This document shows, piece by piece, positions 1 to 9,754 of a stretch of 64,000 nucleotides of DNA. The notes below the pieces were generated by a model. That model ran no database searches and was not told where the DNA came from. It saw only the letters and a program-made list of their open reading frames with translations. Numbering within the stretch: the stretch's first letter is position 1; each line of letters begins with the position of its first letter. Made by a program: the position numbers and the translations under genes. This stretch comes from Hawksworthiomyces lignivorus (Eukaryota; Ascomycota; Sordariomycetes; Ophiostomatales; Ophiostomataceae): positions 37,097 to 101,096 of the forward strand of contig NTMA01000127.1 of NCBI GenBank assembly GCA_002917075.1, given 5' to 3'.

Positions 1-162
1 AGAGAAGCCCTGATTAGTAGGCCAGCAAATATCCAGTTACGAGTTAGTCGAGATATCGAGAGCAGCCTTCTAAACAGCCAGAGATTAAGCAGTAGTGCTC
101 CACTGAGTGACCATCTTCAAACACTCGAGGTATTGAAAAATTACGTTCCTATTAGCAGATAA

Positions 163-3100
163 TGGTTTAGCGAGCTCACAAACCGAAATCTCCAGGGCCG
201 TAACCCTACGACAATTGTTTCACCTCCACCAAACACCCACCTTTCAGAAACAATTTATCAACCAGCAATTCTTCACTCCCCAGTCCATTTCATAGGCTCA
301 AACCCGGGTTCATTCCCTATACAGACCAAAATCGGATCTCCTGAGTCAAAGGAATATGAGCTAAGATGCTTTAATCCAGAGGCTAGGTTGTATTTTTCCT
401 GGAATATTTGGCCTGAGGAACTTCCACATCGCGCTAAAGACTTTGTCTTTGGACAACTACAGACAGATCTGAAGAACTATATTCAGAATGTTTGCAGTAA
501 GAAGAAGACTAAAAAGGAAATGAAGAAGAACCACGCTATCCTCAGTGAGAAAGCCTTTTCGCTTGAACTCCGTCTGTCAGGACGTGCTGCTACGAACGAA
601 GATATTAAACTTAGCCCCACAATCTGGGTTGTTTGTGCGAACAAGTTCTACGCCGCTTTGGTTGGGAAGGCGCTATTGCAGAGTCAATTGAGTTGGGCTG
701 CTGACGAACCTATTGAAGTTGTCCATCTCCTGGGATTCACCAAAAGCCGAGAGTGGATTGCCGGTCTCGACCTGGGCGAGGGATTCCGCTTCGCAAGATC
801 GCATCGAATCCACTTGCACGTTGAAGAGCCGGGAGAGGAAAACTCGGCTTGTGGTTTGGCTATCTGTGCGACTATAACTAAGAGTGGGAATATAGTTGGC
901 CAGTGGGTTTCTCGGCTCGGAGGCCTCTTGGAACTGGGCGACGGAACCGTTTGCGCTAGCTCGACCGGTCATGGAATTCTTGACACGCTTCTTGCCAGTG
1001 ACGAAGGCTTTAAATCCGAAGAAGATTTATCCGACCTTGGGGATTCTAGTTCAGAGGACGATGATGAGGAATCCGAAAGCTCCAGCATCGAGGGGACGAA
1101 TCCAGAATATTACTGTGAATTTGTTGTTCAAGAAAATGATAAAAACCAAGCCGGCCCGGACTTACCTTCTAGTATAAAGTTCAGCCCTCCCACTCAGTGG
1201 CAAACCATCTCGGATGCCATGATATTCGACTTCGTTCGAGCAGCCGTACCAGACCTGAGTTGTACCTGGACCCTTGGCGACGACTTACGAGCTCATGACT
1301 TTGCGCTTTTTAAATTGAGTGACAACCTTCTGCAAAGGCTTCGGAATTCTTACGTTTATAGATCGACCACTCATTTCGTAACCGATTACATAGACGACGA
1401 ACATATGCCATATTCGAAAAAGATAATAGTTCTTCTTGGCCACGGAAATATTGTATCGGGGAGGATCTTGCCAAGTACATGTGTGATTTCAGTGGCTGAG
1501 GTGGAATTCAACACGAAAAGAATCCTCCTCGACTCCCCCTTGGGTTCGTTCTACCTATTACAACATATACGTTGTTTTATCGCTTAGTGAAACTAACATT
1601 GTACACTAGCACGTGGAACCTCTGGCTCTTGGGTTATTTCGGACGGCTCTCTATGCGGCGTCATCATTGCAAGCCATGGGCAAGAGCCAATTGCACACAT
1701 GATAACGGCACAGCGATTTCTCCACGATATCGAGTTAGCTCTACCCCAAATAGCTCCTATCCATCTTCCATCTGTTCACTTGGGTAGAGCCAATGAAATA
1801 TCTATCGATAAAGGTGAATCATTACTGAGTAAGAAAGAGTTATGGCAGTCAAAGATGTTGAAGGACCATGAAGAAAAAGAGGACCAGAAGGAAGTGATAG
1901 AGCTGCCCACGGTGCAATATTCGAGCTCTGCTGAATTAACAACGGACCTAGAAGTCCATGAAACCGCATATATAACTGAAAGGAAACCACCCAATTCACG
2001 GTTCTCGCCCGACTCCATACAATGCCATCCACTCGGATTAGTGCCCAGCCGTACCCTGGACCATACTAGTCAGATTGAAACTGCTCAGTCTGGTATTCAG
2101 TTATTCCAACATCACTCTTCTAACGTCGATAACTCCCAAAATACCTATCATTCCTCTAGCTTGGTTGCGTTAATAACATTTGCTCTCTCGGCTAGTGCAA
2201 ACCTCTACATCACAATCCGCGACTTCAAGACCAGGGACAAAAAGGCGCGTGCGTTGAAAGACGAACTTAGCAGACTGACGAGCATACTACAGTCGCTCCT
2301 TGACACCATAAGCAACTATCCTGACACAGACTTCGACGTTCTCAAGGGTCCTTTGTACCATTGCGGCAGCGCGTGTCAAGAGTATGGCGAGCTTATTGCC
2401 CGCTGTACCAAGCACTCTACTAGCACGCAAGCAAGTGCGAGAGACTGGATCTCTCAGAAAATTCTGCGTGGAGATATTACCGACTTTACAGACATGGTGG
2501 CCAGCTACAAGTCTACGATTGGTGTTCTTCTTGCCAGTGTAAATATGTAAGTGTCTATTACTACGCATATCTTCAAACCTATAACTAATTTTTGTTACTA
2601 CAGTCAGGCAACTACGATAACTCCTAGAGTACTCGAAGATTACGAGGACTTGGTATCAGACGCGATCGGAGATCTAACAGAGTATCTGCAGAAGCTGGAG
2701 AGAGAAATCCAAGACTTGTCTCTCTATGATATTCAAAGTTCTGACCTGATCAGCTCTGAGTGGAATGCAATTGTAGACGAGAAAATGTGTACACAACGAG
2801 GCCTAAAGATAGCAACCCAACTATCCGTACAGATCCAAACTCTAAAACCAATACCGGACGAATCGTCCCAATTTTCCGACAAACCTTCTGCACACAAGTT
2901 AATCGAGTCGGGGCTGAGTACTACAATGGGGTCCATCTCCACCCTCATAAGCCAGCTACACGACCACGAAACCAAGATCAATGAGCAGATAGAGGCTAAA
3001 GCACCCCGGGCTCTATCCAGTAACGCATTAATAGAGCTTAAACGACTACAAGAGACCAGGGATAGTATCCACCAATGCATAAACACCATCTCTGGAGCCA

Positions 3101-3399
3101 GTGATACTATAACTATGAAGCGATTCAGCATCTTTGAAGACACCATGTCGGCCGATTGTGCTTACAATTACACTATCTCAACCGTCGGAGATCTCGTGAC
3201 GGCCAGCAGAATCAACCTCAGCGGCCAATCTCGCCACATGGGCGGCCAAATAAGCGACGAATGTTTTCGCCAGAGCCTTGAGAAGCTAAAGATCAAGAAC
3301 TCCCAGTCGCAAGACGACAAAGGCAGCGCGTTTAGTCTACGCTATGGTCGAGGCGTTAGACTCTCGGATTCCACAGACAACAAAAAAATTCAAATATGA
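163..3399 (+). CDS. Trypsin-like domain fused to PigL_N (fungal N-terminal) domain protein, 5' end unresolved
   Basis: Three exons join in frame: up to 1543, 1610-2546 and 2604-3399, with introns 1544-1609 and 2547-2603 (GT..AG, first with an ACTAAC-like branch site). The first exon has features of the degenerate chymotrypsin fold common in fungal proteins: a TGHG histidine (970-972), an HDFALF aspartate (1297-1299) and, split across intron 1, a GTSGSW serine motif (1615-1632). An acidic serine-rich linker lies near 1020-1110. From about 2155 the protein matches the PigL_N family in layout: a hydrophobic helix, basic-acidic helices, then a long coiled-coil-rich region ending near a GGQISDE motif. 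Family knowledge links PigL_N-type domains to fungal NLR-like and incompatibility-related proteins; activity here is inferred. No in-frame ATG exists before about 520, and a TAA at 160-162 blocks the same frame, which is open again over 1-159, so an upstream exon or a nonsense mutation is implied. Confidence 0.75.
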
Positions 3400-4050
3400 C
3401 TTTTTCTTAACGACATTTAAGTAATAAACTAACAATCCGGGGCCTTTTAACATGTTATGCTGCTGAGCAGTGCTTATATAATGCCATGCCTATAGGTTAA
3501 TACCGTATGCCTATCACTTGAATACCGTGGTCATACACTGTATGTAGCACTATATAGAGAGGGCTCCTCGCCCTACCTCCCTCTAGGATATCCTTTTGGC
3601 CTCTCCTAATCAATGGCTCTACTCAAATTGACTTGACATATGCAAATATGCTGCCTCCAACAGGCCGCATTACGGGTCGGGGCGCAAGGTCGCCACCCTA
3701 CGCAGGGACAAGTATAACGTGCATTGAGCTTCACGACACGCTAAGTTAAGATTAGGTATGGGAAATGATCACAAAAGGCCAGATAGTGAGTCGAGAGGTC
3801 TGAGTAACGTGCCTCAGCACTATGAGGCATTTGCCGCTACTCACGTGACGGCAGATAATTTGTATGAGGATCGATCGAGGCCTTTGAGGATATTAGGTGA
3901 GGATCGATCGGCCAGGGCTCTCACTCGGCATGGAGCAATAATTTTGCGGCCTCAAAGCGATATCAAAAAGAGGCGTACAACAAGAGATAGCTTAGAGATA
4001 GAACAACAATCAACACGCCCTTTTTCACCACTCTTGCGAAGCCCCTAAGC
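3400..4050. other. Intergenic stretch, no confident gene
   Basis: This AT-leaning stretch holds one 96-codon open frame starting at ATG 3758 (hydrophilic, no recognised motif) that I do not accept as a gene. The 12-mer gaggatcgatcg occurs twice about 32 bp apart, near 3867 and 3899. It may be decayed element sequence attached to the downstream LINE remnant, but no terminal repeat was recognised. Confidence 0.4.
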
Positions 4051-4056
4051 TGACAA

Positions 4057-5561
4057 TTGCCTACGGCTGCCAGAATGGGCAACCGCCGGCGCCGGTCCAC
4101 GGAGCTGGCGGCGCGCCTAGTAGCCGACGGCGTGCTCACGGCGTGGGCGGCCGGCGGCAAGGCCTCCTTGCTCCAACTAGACATACAGGGCGCATTCGAC
4201 AATGTAGACCACCAATGGCTAGTCTATACGCTTCAGTCTCTACGCCTCCCCGACTGGCTGGCGGCGTGGGTCTACAACTACCTCACCGACCGCACCACGG
4301 AGCTGGCGTTCGACGGCAAAACCACCTCGGCAAGGCCGGTCACCGCCGGAGTGCTGCAAGGCTCCCCCCTATCGCCGATTCTATTTATTCTCTTTACTAC
4401 ACCTCTATTCAGGAAGCTGGAAAAGGTGCCCGGAATCACTACAGTAGGCTTCGCCGACGACACCAATACACTAGCCGCGGATAATACAATACGACTGTGC
4501 TGCAATCGCTTTCGTCTGGCGTGGGATGTCGCCGTACGGTGGGCACAGGTCAGAGGCATCGCCTTTGCGCCGGCGAAAGCGAGCTCCTTTACTTCTGCCG
4601 GGCACGGCAGGCCCTCACCGAAGTCCTCCGGCTGAACGCCGACACCGTCTTACAATCACTTACAGAGGCCCGATTCCTCGGCACCTGGCTCGACAGGAAG
4701 CTAACCTTCGCCGCACACTACCGCCAAGTCACCAAGAAGCTTAAAACACAAAGCCTGGCCCTCACGAGGCTCACAGGCAAGACGTGGTGCTGCACCATCC
4801 CCTGGGCACGCACCGTCTTCACGGCAGCGATCCAGAGCCTGATCGCCTTCGGCGCACCGGTGTATCACACATAATAACTACCTCCGCACCGTCACCGGCG
4901 CATTCGACTCTACACCGCTCCCTCTACTATACACAGAGGCTGGGCTCACACAACTGGATCTATACCTTAACCAGCGGCAGGCTACACTCCTGAATCGGGA
5001 GGACTACCGGGCCCAATCCCGGGCTATAGGCCGCGCCATCACGACCACACTCGGCAGCCGCCGCCGCACCACGACAGACCCCTGTGCTAAATATGACAAC
5101 ATTCTAGCCTCCTGGGATAAAGACCGCACGCTAGCCTAGTGGAAGGAGCGCTGGCACCGTCTCACCGAATCCCGGCAGAGGCCTGCCAACCAATCTCCCT
5201 GGTGGATCTGCAGAGATGTGGCCAGGGCCCACCGGCACCTCACCAAAGCCGAAAGCAGTCTTCTGACACAGGTGCGTACGGGCCACATCGGCCTGGCGGC
5301 GCACCTCTACCGCATACATAAAAACCGGGACTCTCCTCTGTGCGCCTGTGGCGCGGAGGAGACCCCGGAGCACGTAATACTACACTGCCCCGATACGGCA
5401 GGAAAACTCCCGGTATAGCCCCCGACTCCGGCTGACCTGAATTACCGCCTGAATACGGGAAGGCCGGCGGCCCGTCCCGTACTGCGGTGGCTCAAACGGA
5501 GTGGGTGCATATCAGCCTATAACCTGGCAGGCCAACTCGAGGAGGATACGCCACAGGCGTA
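4057..5561 (+). mobile_element. Degenerate 5'-truncated non-LTR retrotransposon (LINE, reverse transcriptase remnant)
   Basis: The translation runs through a reverse transcriptase core: a substrate-aspartate block (LDIQGAFDNVDH near 4178), the GVLQGSPLSPILF block near 4350, and the FADDT catalytic motif at about 4450-4464. A -1 type frameshift near 4585 moves the reading to a second frame, which continues with the thumb region to a stop near 4873. The same frame then continues after stops to an in-frame TAG near 5137. Past it comes a C-terminal region with the CxCGxEETPEHxxxxC cysteine-histidine cluster (about 5340-5390), ending near 5561. This layout fits fungal Tad1-like LINE elements. The endonuclease and the N-terminal part of the reverse transcriptase are absent, and no TDGS-type RNase H motif was seen. 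The element cannot encode a working protein. Confidence 0.85.
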
Positions 5562-5596
5562 GCCCTACTCACCACTACTGTAATCTCCTTTGTTTA

Positions 5597-5626
5597 ACCA
5601 CCACCACCACTACTACTACTGCTACT
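5597..5626. repeat. ACC/ACT trinucleotide microsatellite
   Basis: Four ACC units are followed by ACT units with one GCT interruption. It sits about 35 bp after the end of the LINE reading frame and could derive from the element's 3' simple-sequence tail. Confidence 0.7.
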
Positions 5627-6138
5627 CAGACTGTCTCATTATACACAATAATATCTTCACTTAATTAGGCGGTGGTTTCTACCCCAGAGGGTTCCACCTA
5701 GATTAGACGTAAATAGTCAGGATTGGTTAATAAATACGATTAAACTCTACGGCTGCTAGAAAGCGCCCTAAAAGTGCACACGATCCTGCGGCTTGACAAC
5801 AACCTCCCTGTGCTTACGCTCCCGCCCAGAGTGCTGTACGGAGGCCAATGGCTAGCAGTTTTGCATCTATGGGGTCGCCGCCTGCGCAGTCGGCTCCCGT
5901 TTCAATAGATGTAGAGCACTTTATTTAGTCTTATAGTTTAGGAAAAAGTAGACACACGCTGTCACTTTCCTGAGCTTTGGAAAGGATCTGGTCATTAAGC
6001 TTGTTTTCGCGAAGTGTGGCAGCGGATAAAAATGCTAGTACACAAAAATGGACAACATATAACGGTGGACGATACAAGCAATCACCGGTATAAAATGTGC
6101 TCGCATAAAATGTGCTAGTATATGACATGTGGTGGAAA

Positions 6139-6185
6139 AGCAAAAAGCGGCGGCCAGAATAGCACTTTCTGCCTTTAAGCTGTAA
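6139..6185 (+). repeat. Sequence block shared with the second HET gene upstream region (copy 1)
   Basis: About 39 of 46 bases match 9232-9278, including a perfect 17-base run from the A-rich start through the ggcggccag core. It lies roughly 370-415 bp before the first HET start codon. It may be a common regulatory element, a relic of a HET gene duplication, or a dispersed repeat fragment. Confidence 0.55.
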
Positions 6186-6553
6186 TATAGATCAACATGA
6201 TCAAGTCCTGTACCTTCGTTGGCTAGTAGCCGTGGCTCACCGCGTCTGATTTCGTTGCCGGAAGAGCGGTGCAACGGATATGTCCAATCTACGCGGCGAG
6301 ATGAAATTTTGCTTCGAACGTGCATGCATTGACACACGGGCCTCATGCCTCAGGAGATGGCGCAAATTAGGCAAACCGCAAGGCTGTCTCATAAACCTTG
6401 CAATCTGTGATTTGGTCCGATGAACCCGGTTCCGTCCAAATTTGCTGCTCCTATTCCATCTTGTTTTTTGAACCAGCAATTAACAAATAAAAACTAACAA
6501 CAAACAGCAGAAGATACTATCAACTCCCACGTTTAATTTAAACAGTATTAATT

Positions 6554-8557
6554 ATGGAAAAGGACAATAGCCGAATGATTGACGAGGCTGAGGAGAGCCC
6601 AGTATCACTTCAGCGGCAAACCTCCCCAAGCCAAATTACAGCAGTTGATACTCTGCCCTCCCAGCCTCTCGATGACCCGTCCAAACAAATCCGCATCCTC
6701 CGGCTGGAACCGAGCATAAGTGGCCAAGACGACCTTATCATATGTAGCCGCTACGCGGCCTATCTCGATGGCGAGTCAGAAGGCCCTAAATACGAGGCGT
6801 TGTCTTATGTCTGGGGCGATCCCCATGTTTGTAGAATCATTGTCGTGGACTCGGTACCAGTCTACGTGACGACTAATCTGGAGGCCGCACTCCGATGGCT
6901 GCGGCCTCCTATCGGGGGTGAAACACGCCATTTATGGGTCGACGCGCTCTGCATCAACCAGGGGGATGATATAGAGAAGGCACACCAGGTTGGCCTCATG
7001 GCTCAAATCTACTCGCGATCAACCCACGCCATCCTCTGGCTCGGGGAGTTTTATACGGACCCGCCGAGGCAGACCTTTCTCCGCATGAAATCCAGTGGCA
7101 CAAGCGCTCCACAAGAACAGAGAACATACGCGCCAGGAACTCGTCTGTCAAGCCCGACACCAAAGGCTTCCGATCCGTATGTCACCATGCATCGCGAAGA
7201 CGTCACGGCTGCATTTGACGTGCTGCGTTCCATGGCCACCGGCGAACATTTCTGGCCTTTGGCACCCCTCTCACAAGAGAACCCCGACGAGGAAAAGCTG
7301 AAAAAAGCGGAACAAGCTTTGCAGACGCTCATGGACCTTCCCTGGTGGCACCGCGGCTGGACCGTGCAAGAAGCGGTTCTGCCTCCCCGGGCTACCCTGC
7401 AGTATGGCTCTGAGAAGATCGACAGAGACTCCGTTTTCGAGGCCGTCAGCAAAGCTGGCCTCCATATCCTACGCGGGTGCTGCGAGTTCTCCATTGCAGT
7501 TCCTCTTTTGGGCACTGTGGACGCCATTCGCATGTTCCAGACCAGACCGCGGTCGATTGTGTCATTTATTGAGGCCCTAGAGATGTTTCGGCATCGTGCG
7601 GTCTCAGATCCACACGATAAGATTTTCTCTTTGATGGGGTTGGGTGGCAAAGAAATTGAAGCCGTGCTGAAAGTAGACTATAAGTCATCTCCCCAAACAA
7701 TCTACACACGGACAGTCCGCGAGCTAGTGAAGGCCACCAACAATCTGCTGCCGCTTCTGCGGCTACTAGAAGAAGGCCGTCAAGCCGGCCTACCGTCGTG
7801 GGTAACCGATTTCGCCGCCGTTACGAGAATCAGCCCCCATGAAGATATTAGCACCTGGCGGACGGGATACCCAACGTACAATGCGAGTGCATCAGCTCCT
7901 GCCTATGCATTTCCAGCTCCGGGAGGTGATGAATCAATTCTCATCCTGGGGGGATTCTACATGGGCCACATTATCCAAATGGGCGATGTTTTAACTTCGG
8001 ACTACCGACATGATCGCCGCATCATAGATCAGTGGCAGCATATTGTAGACGATTTGGAGAGAAAGGCAAAGGACCATGCATATCCGTCTGGGGGGACATA
8101 CCAGGATGCCTTCTGGCGGCTGATGGCTACTGACCTGGCACTCGAAATCGGCAAAGAGAAAGGCCGGAGTTTTATTCGCCGTGCCACGGCTGCAGATGAG
8201 ATGGCCTGCCGGCGCAAGTGGGCACCAGCGAATAGAGGCGACAGAGATGTTTTTGAGACACGGCCAATAAACAGACGACTCTTCGTCACAAATGAGGGCT
8301 TACTCGGCTTAGGAGAGAGAGACGTAGTTGTCGGAGATGAAGTACTCATCCTGTGTGGAGGCAACATGCCATTTGTTTTGCGGCCGTGTCCAGGAGAACA
8401 GGCCAAGCGGGAAATTTACCGAGATACAGAGAAAGGAGGCAATCAACCCCCTCTGACAGAACATTGTACCTACATTGCACCAGCCTATGTGCATGGCATC
8501 ATGGACGGCGAATTGCTGGCCATGGAAAAGCGGCCACGTTGGATCTATCTACACTGA
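6554..8557 (+). CDS. HET domain (heterokaryon incompatibility) protein 1
   Basis: This intronless 667-residue protein has the HET signatures in order: LSYVWGDP near residue 93, the LWVDALCINQ block near 130, an AQIYSRSTHAILWLG block, WWHRGWTVQEA near 270, and the DPHDKIFSLMGL block near 355. The C-terminal module with GDEVLILCGGNMPFVLR and a VHGIMDGE ending is typical of long fungal HET proteins. HET domains act in the cytoplasm and trigger growth arrest or cell death when non-self is detected during hyphal fusion; that role is inferred from the family. The ATG at 6554 precedes a low-complexity N-terminus and is the first in frame. A second HET gene follows on the same strand about 1.2 kb downstream. 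No nucleotide-binding or repeat domain is fused to it. Confidence 0.93.
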   Translation: MEKDNSRMIDEAEESPVSLQRQTSPSQITAVDTLPSQPLDDPSKQIRILRLEPSISGQDDLIICSRYAAYLDGESEGPKYEALSYVWGDPHVCRIIVVDSVPVYVTTNLEAALRWLRPPIGGETRHLWVDALCINQGDDIEKAHQVGLMAQIYSRSTHAILWLGEFYTDPPRQTFLRMKSSGTSAPQEQRTYAPGTRLSSPTPKASDPYVTMHREDVTAAFDVLRSMATGEHFWPLAPLSQENPDEEKLKKAEQALQTLMDLPWWHRGWTVQEAVLPPRATLQYGSEKIDRDSVFEAVSKAGLHILRGCCEFSIAVPLLGTVDAIRMFQTRPRSIVSFIEALEMFRHRAVSDPHDKIFSLMGLGGKEIEAVLKVDYKSSPQTIYTRTVRELVKATNNLLPLLRLLEEGRQAGLPSWVTDFAAVTRISPHEDISTWRTGYPTYNASASAPAYAFPAPGGDESILILGGFYMGHIIQMGDVLTSDYRHDRRIIDQWQHIVDDLERKAKDHAYPSGGTYQDAFWRLMATDLALEIGKEKGRSFIRRATAADEMACRRKWAPANRGDRDVFETRPINRRLFVTNEGLLGLGERDVVVGDEVLILCGGNMPFVLRPCPGEQAKREIYRDTEKGGNQPPLTEHCTYIAPAYVHGIMDGELLAMEKRPRWIYLH

Positions 8558-9754
8558 CCAGTTTTAGATGATAGCCCTTGAAAGCTCACGACCTTTCCGC
8601 TGGAGCAAAATTCTCAATATGGATTCCGTCCAGAGCAGCTGCTGCCTGCTCTTAGCTTGGGACATGTACTTTATCAACCAGATGGGCGACATCAACCTCG
8701 TCATGCACTACACGTTTTATGTGCTCCAGACCAGCATTGGTCTCGAGCACTAATTGTCTATGATTTTTGGTGGCTAGCTGGGCAGAATTAAAGTCATGAT
8801 CTGGGGCTTGTTCGGCTTGGGTATCTGTATAATGATACTTGCCATTCTTTTGTCCATCGGCACCAAGAGGTGCGTTGTAGTCGCGGTAGCATTTTTCTTC
8901 CTGGCAGATTGAATTAAAAGTAAATAAAGGGCATGGCTCAACACCTGACATTGCGCGTGACACGATCTAAAAAAATACTCTAGTCTCAGTAGCCTTGAGG
9001 TTTCGAGTTTTCTACGGCTTTCATTTAGGTTGCTCCAAAAGCACTCAAGTTCAGCTCCGCTTATGAAATCCGAACGAGAAAAATCCCCTTTTCAGAAATT
9101 CAGGCACAAAGCACTTGAGCATTACGCACATGCACTCAGCAATGCACCACCATAGAGATGGGTTGAAGTACAAAGTACTTCGAAAAGGCAATCCCTCGCT
9201 GCAGAGACCGCCAAAAGTAGCGCCCCACGACAGCCAAAAGCGGCGGCCAGAACAACGCTTTCTCACTTTAACCTGTATGAGCGGTGAGCCTTGGAAGGCT
9301 CTTCCCTTATAGAATTATGCCACAGGCGAGGGCCGCACTCGTGTGATTGGACTGACCCCGCATCAAGCCAGCCTTGCGGCGATGAGCAGAAATAGAAATA
9401 CAGGCTGTGATATCTGCTCTCAAAGGAATTGATTCATTTTCTTCGGACTACTGAGATTACAATCTGGCAGTGGACTCGACAGCAATCACAGAGTCTCATG
9501 GTGAAACGCCTTCCAACTGCTGCGGCATCTCACTGGATTTGTGACTTGTTCTGAGGTGCATGCTCCTGTCCGACTTCATCGAATTCCTGCTCGCATCCAT
9601 TCTTATTGCAGTTTATTAGACGTGGAGTGTCACAACAAGACGTCAGATCGCCCAAGCACGCCACGTCAGAATTACCGTGCTGCCAGAAGCGTGGAAATTA
9701 GCAGAAGCGAGACGACTTGATTCAACAACGAGAGACTCGAGTGATAGCAGCGAA
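8558..9754. other. Intergenic between the two HET genes
   Basis: No coding frame with family features was found in about 1.2 kb. It contains the second copy of the shared block at 9232-9278 and presumably the promoter of the downstream HET gene. The open frame upstream of 9755 begins with GTG, so the ATG at 9755 was preferred as the start. Confidence 0.5.
9232..9278 (+). repeat. Sequence block shared with the first HET gene upstream region (copy 2)
   Basis: This is the partner of 6139-6185 in the same orientation. It lies about 480-520 bp before the second HET start codon. Similarity fades on both sides of the roughly 46-bp block. Confidence 0.55.

Larger units (their letters stand above)
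5562..6553. other. Intergenic: LINE tail, microsatellite and HET promoter region
   Basis: Directly after the LINE remnant there is an ACC/ACT trinucleotide tract (5597-5626). An open stretch of 51 codons (5753-5908, ending in TAG) reads like a coding fragment but lacks a start and matches nothing I recognise. A duplicated ATAAAATGTGCT motif lies near 6090-6115. A block shared with the second HET gene's upstream region lies at 6139-6185. Confidence 0.4.

Noticed and set aside
3758..4048. 96-codon frame before the LINE
   Set aside because: It has an ATG but no recognised motif, no splice continuity with neighbours and lies in decayed sequence; too weak to call a gene.
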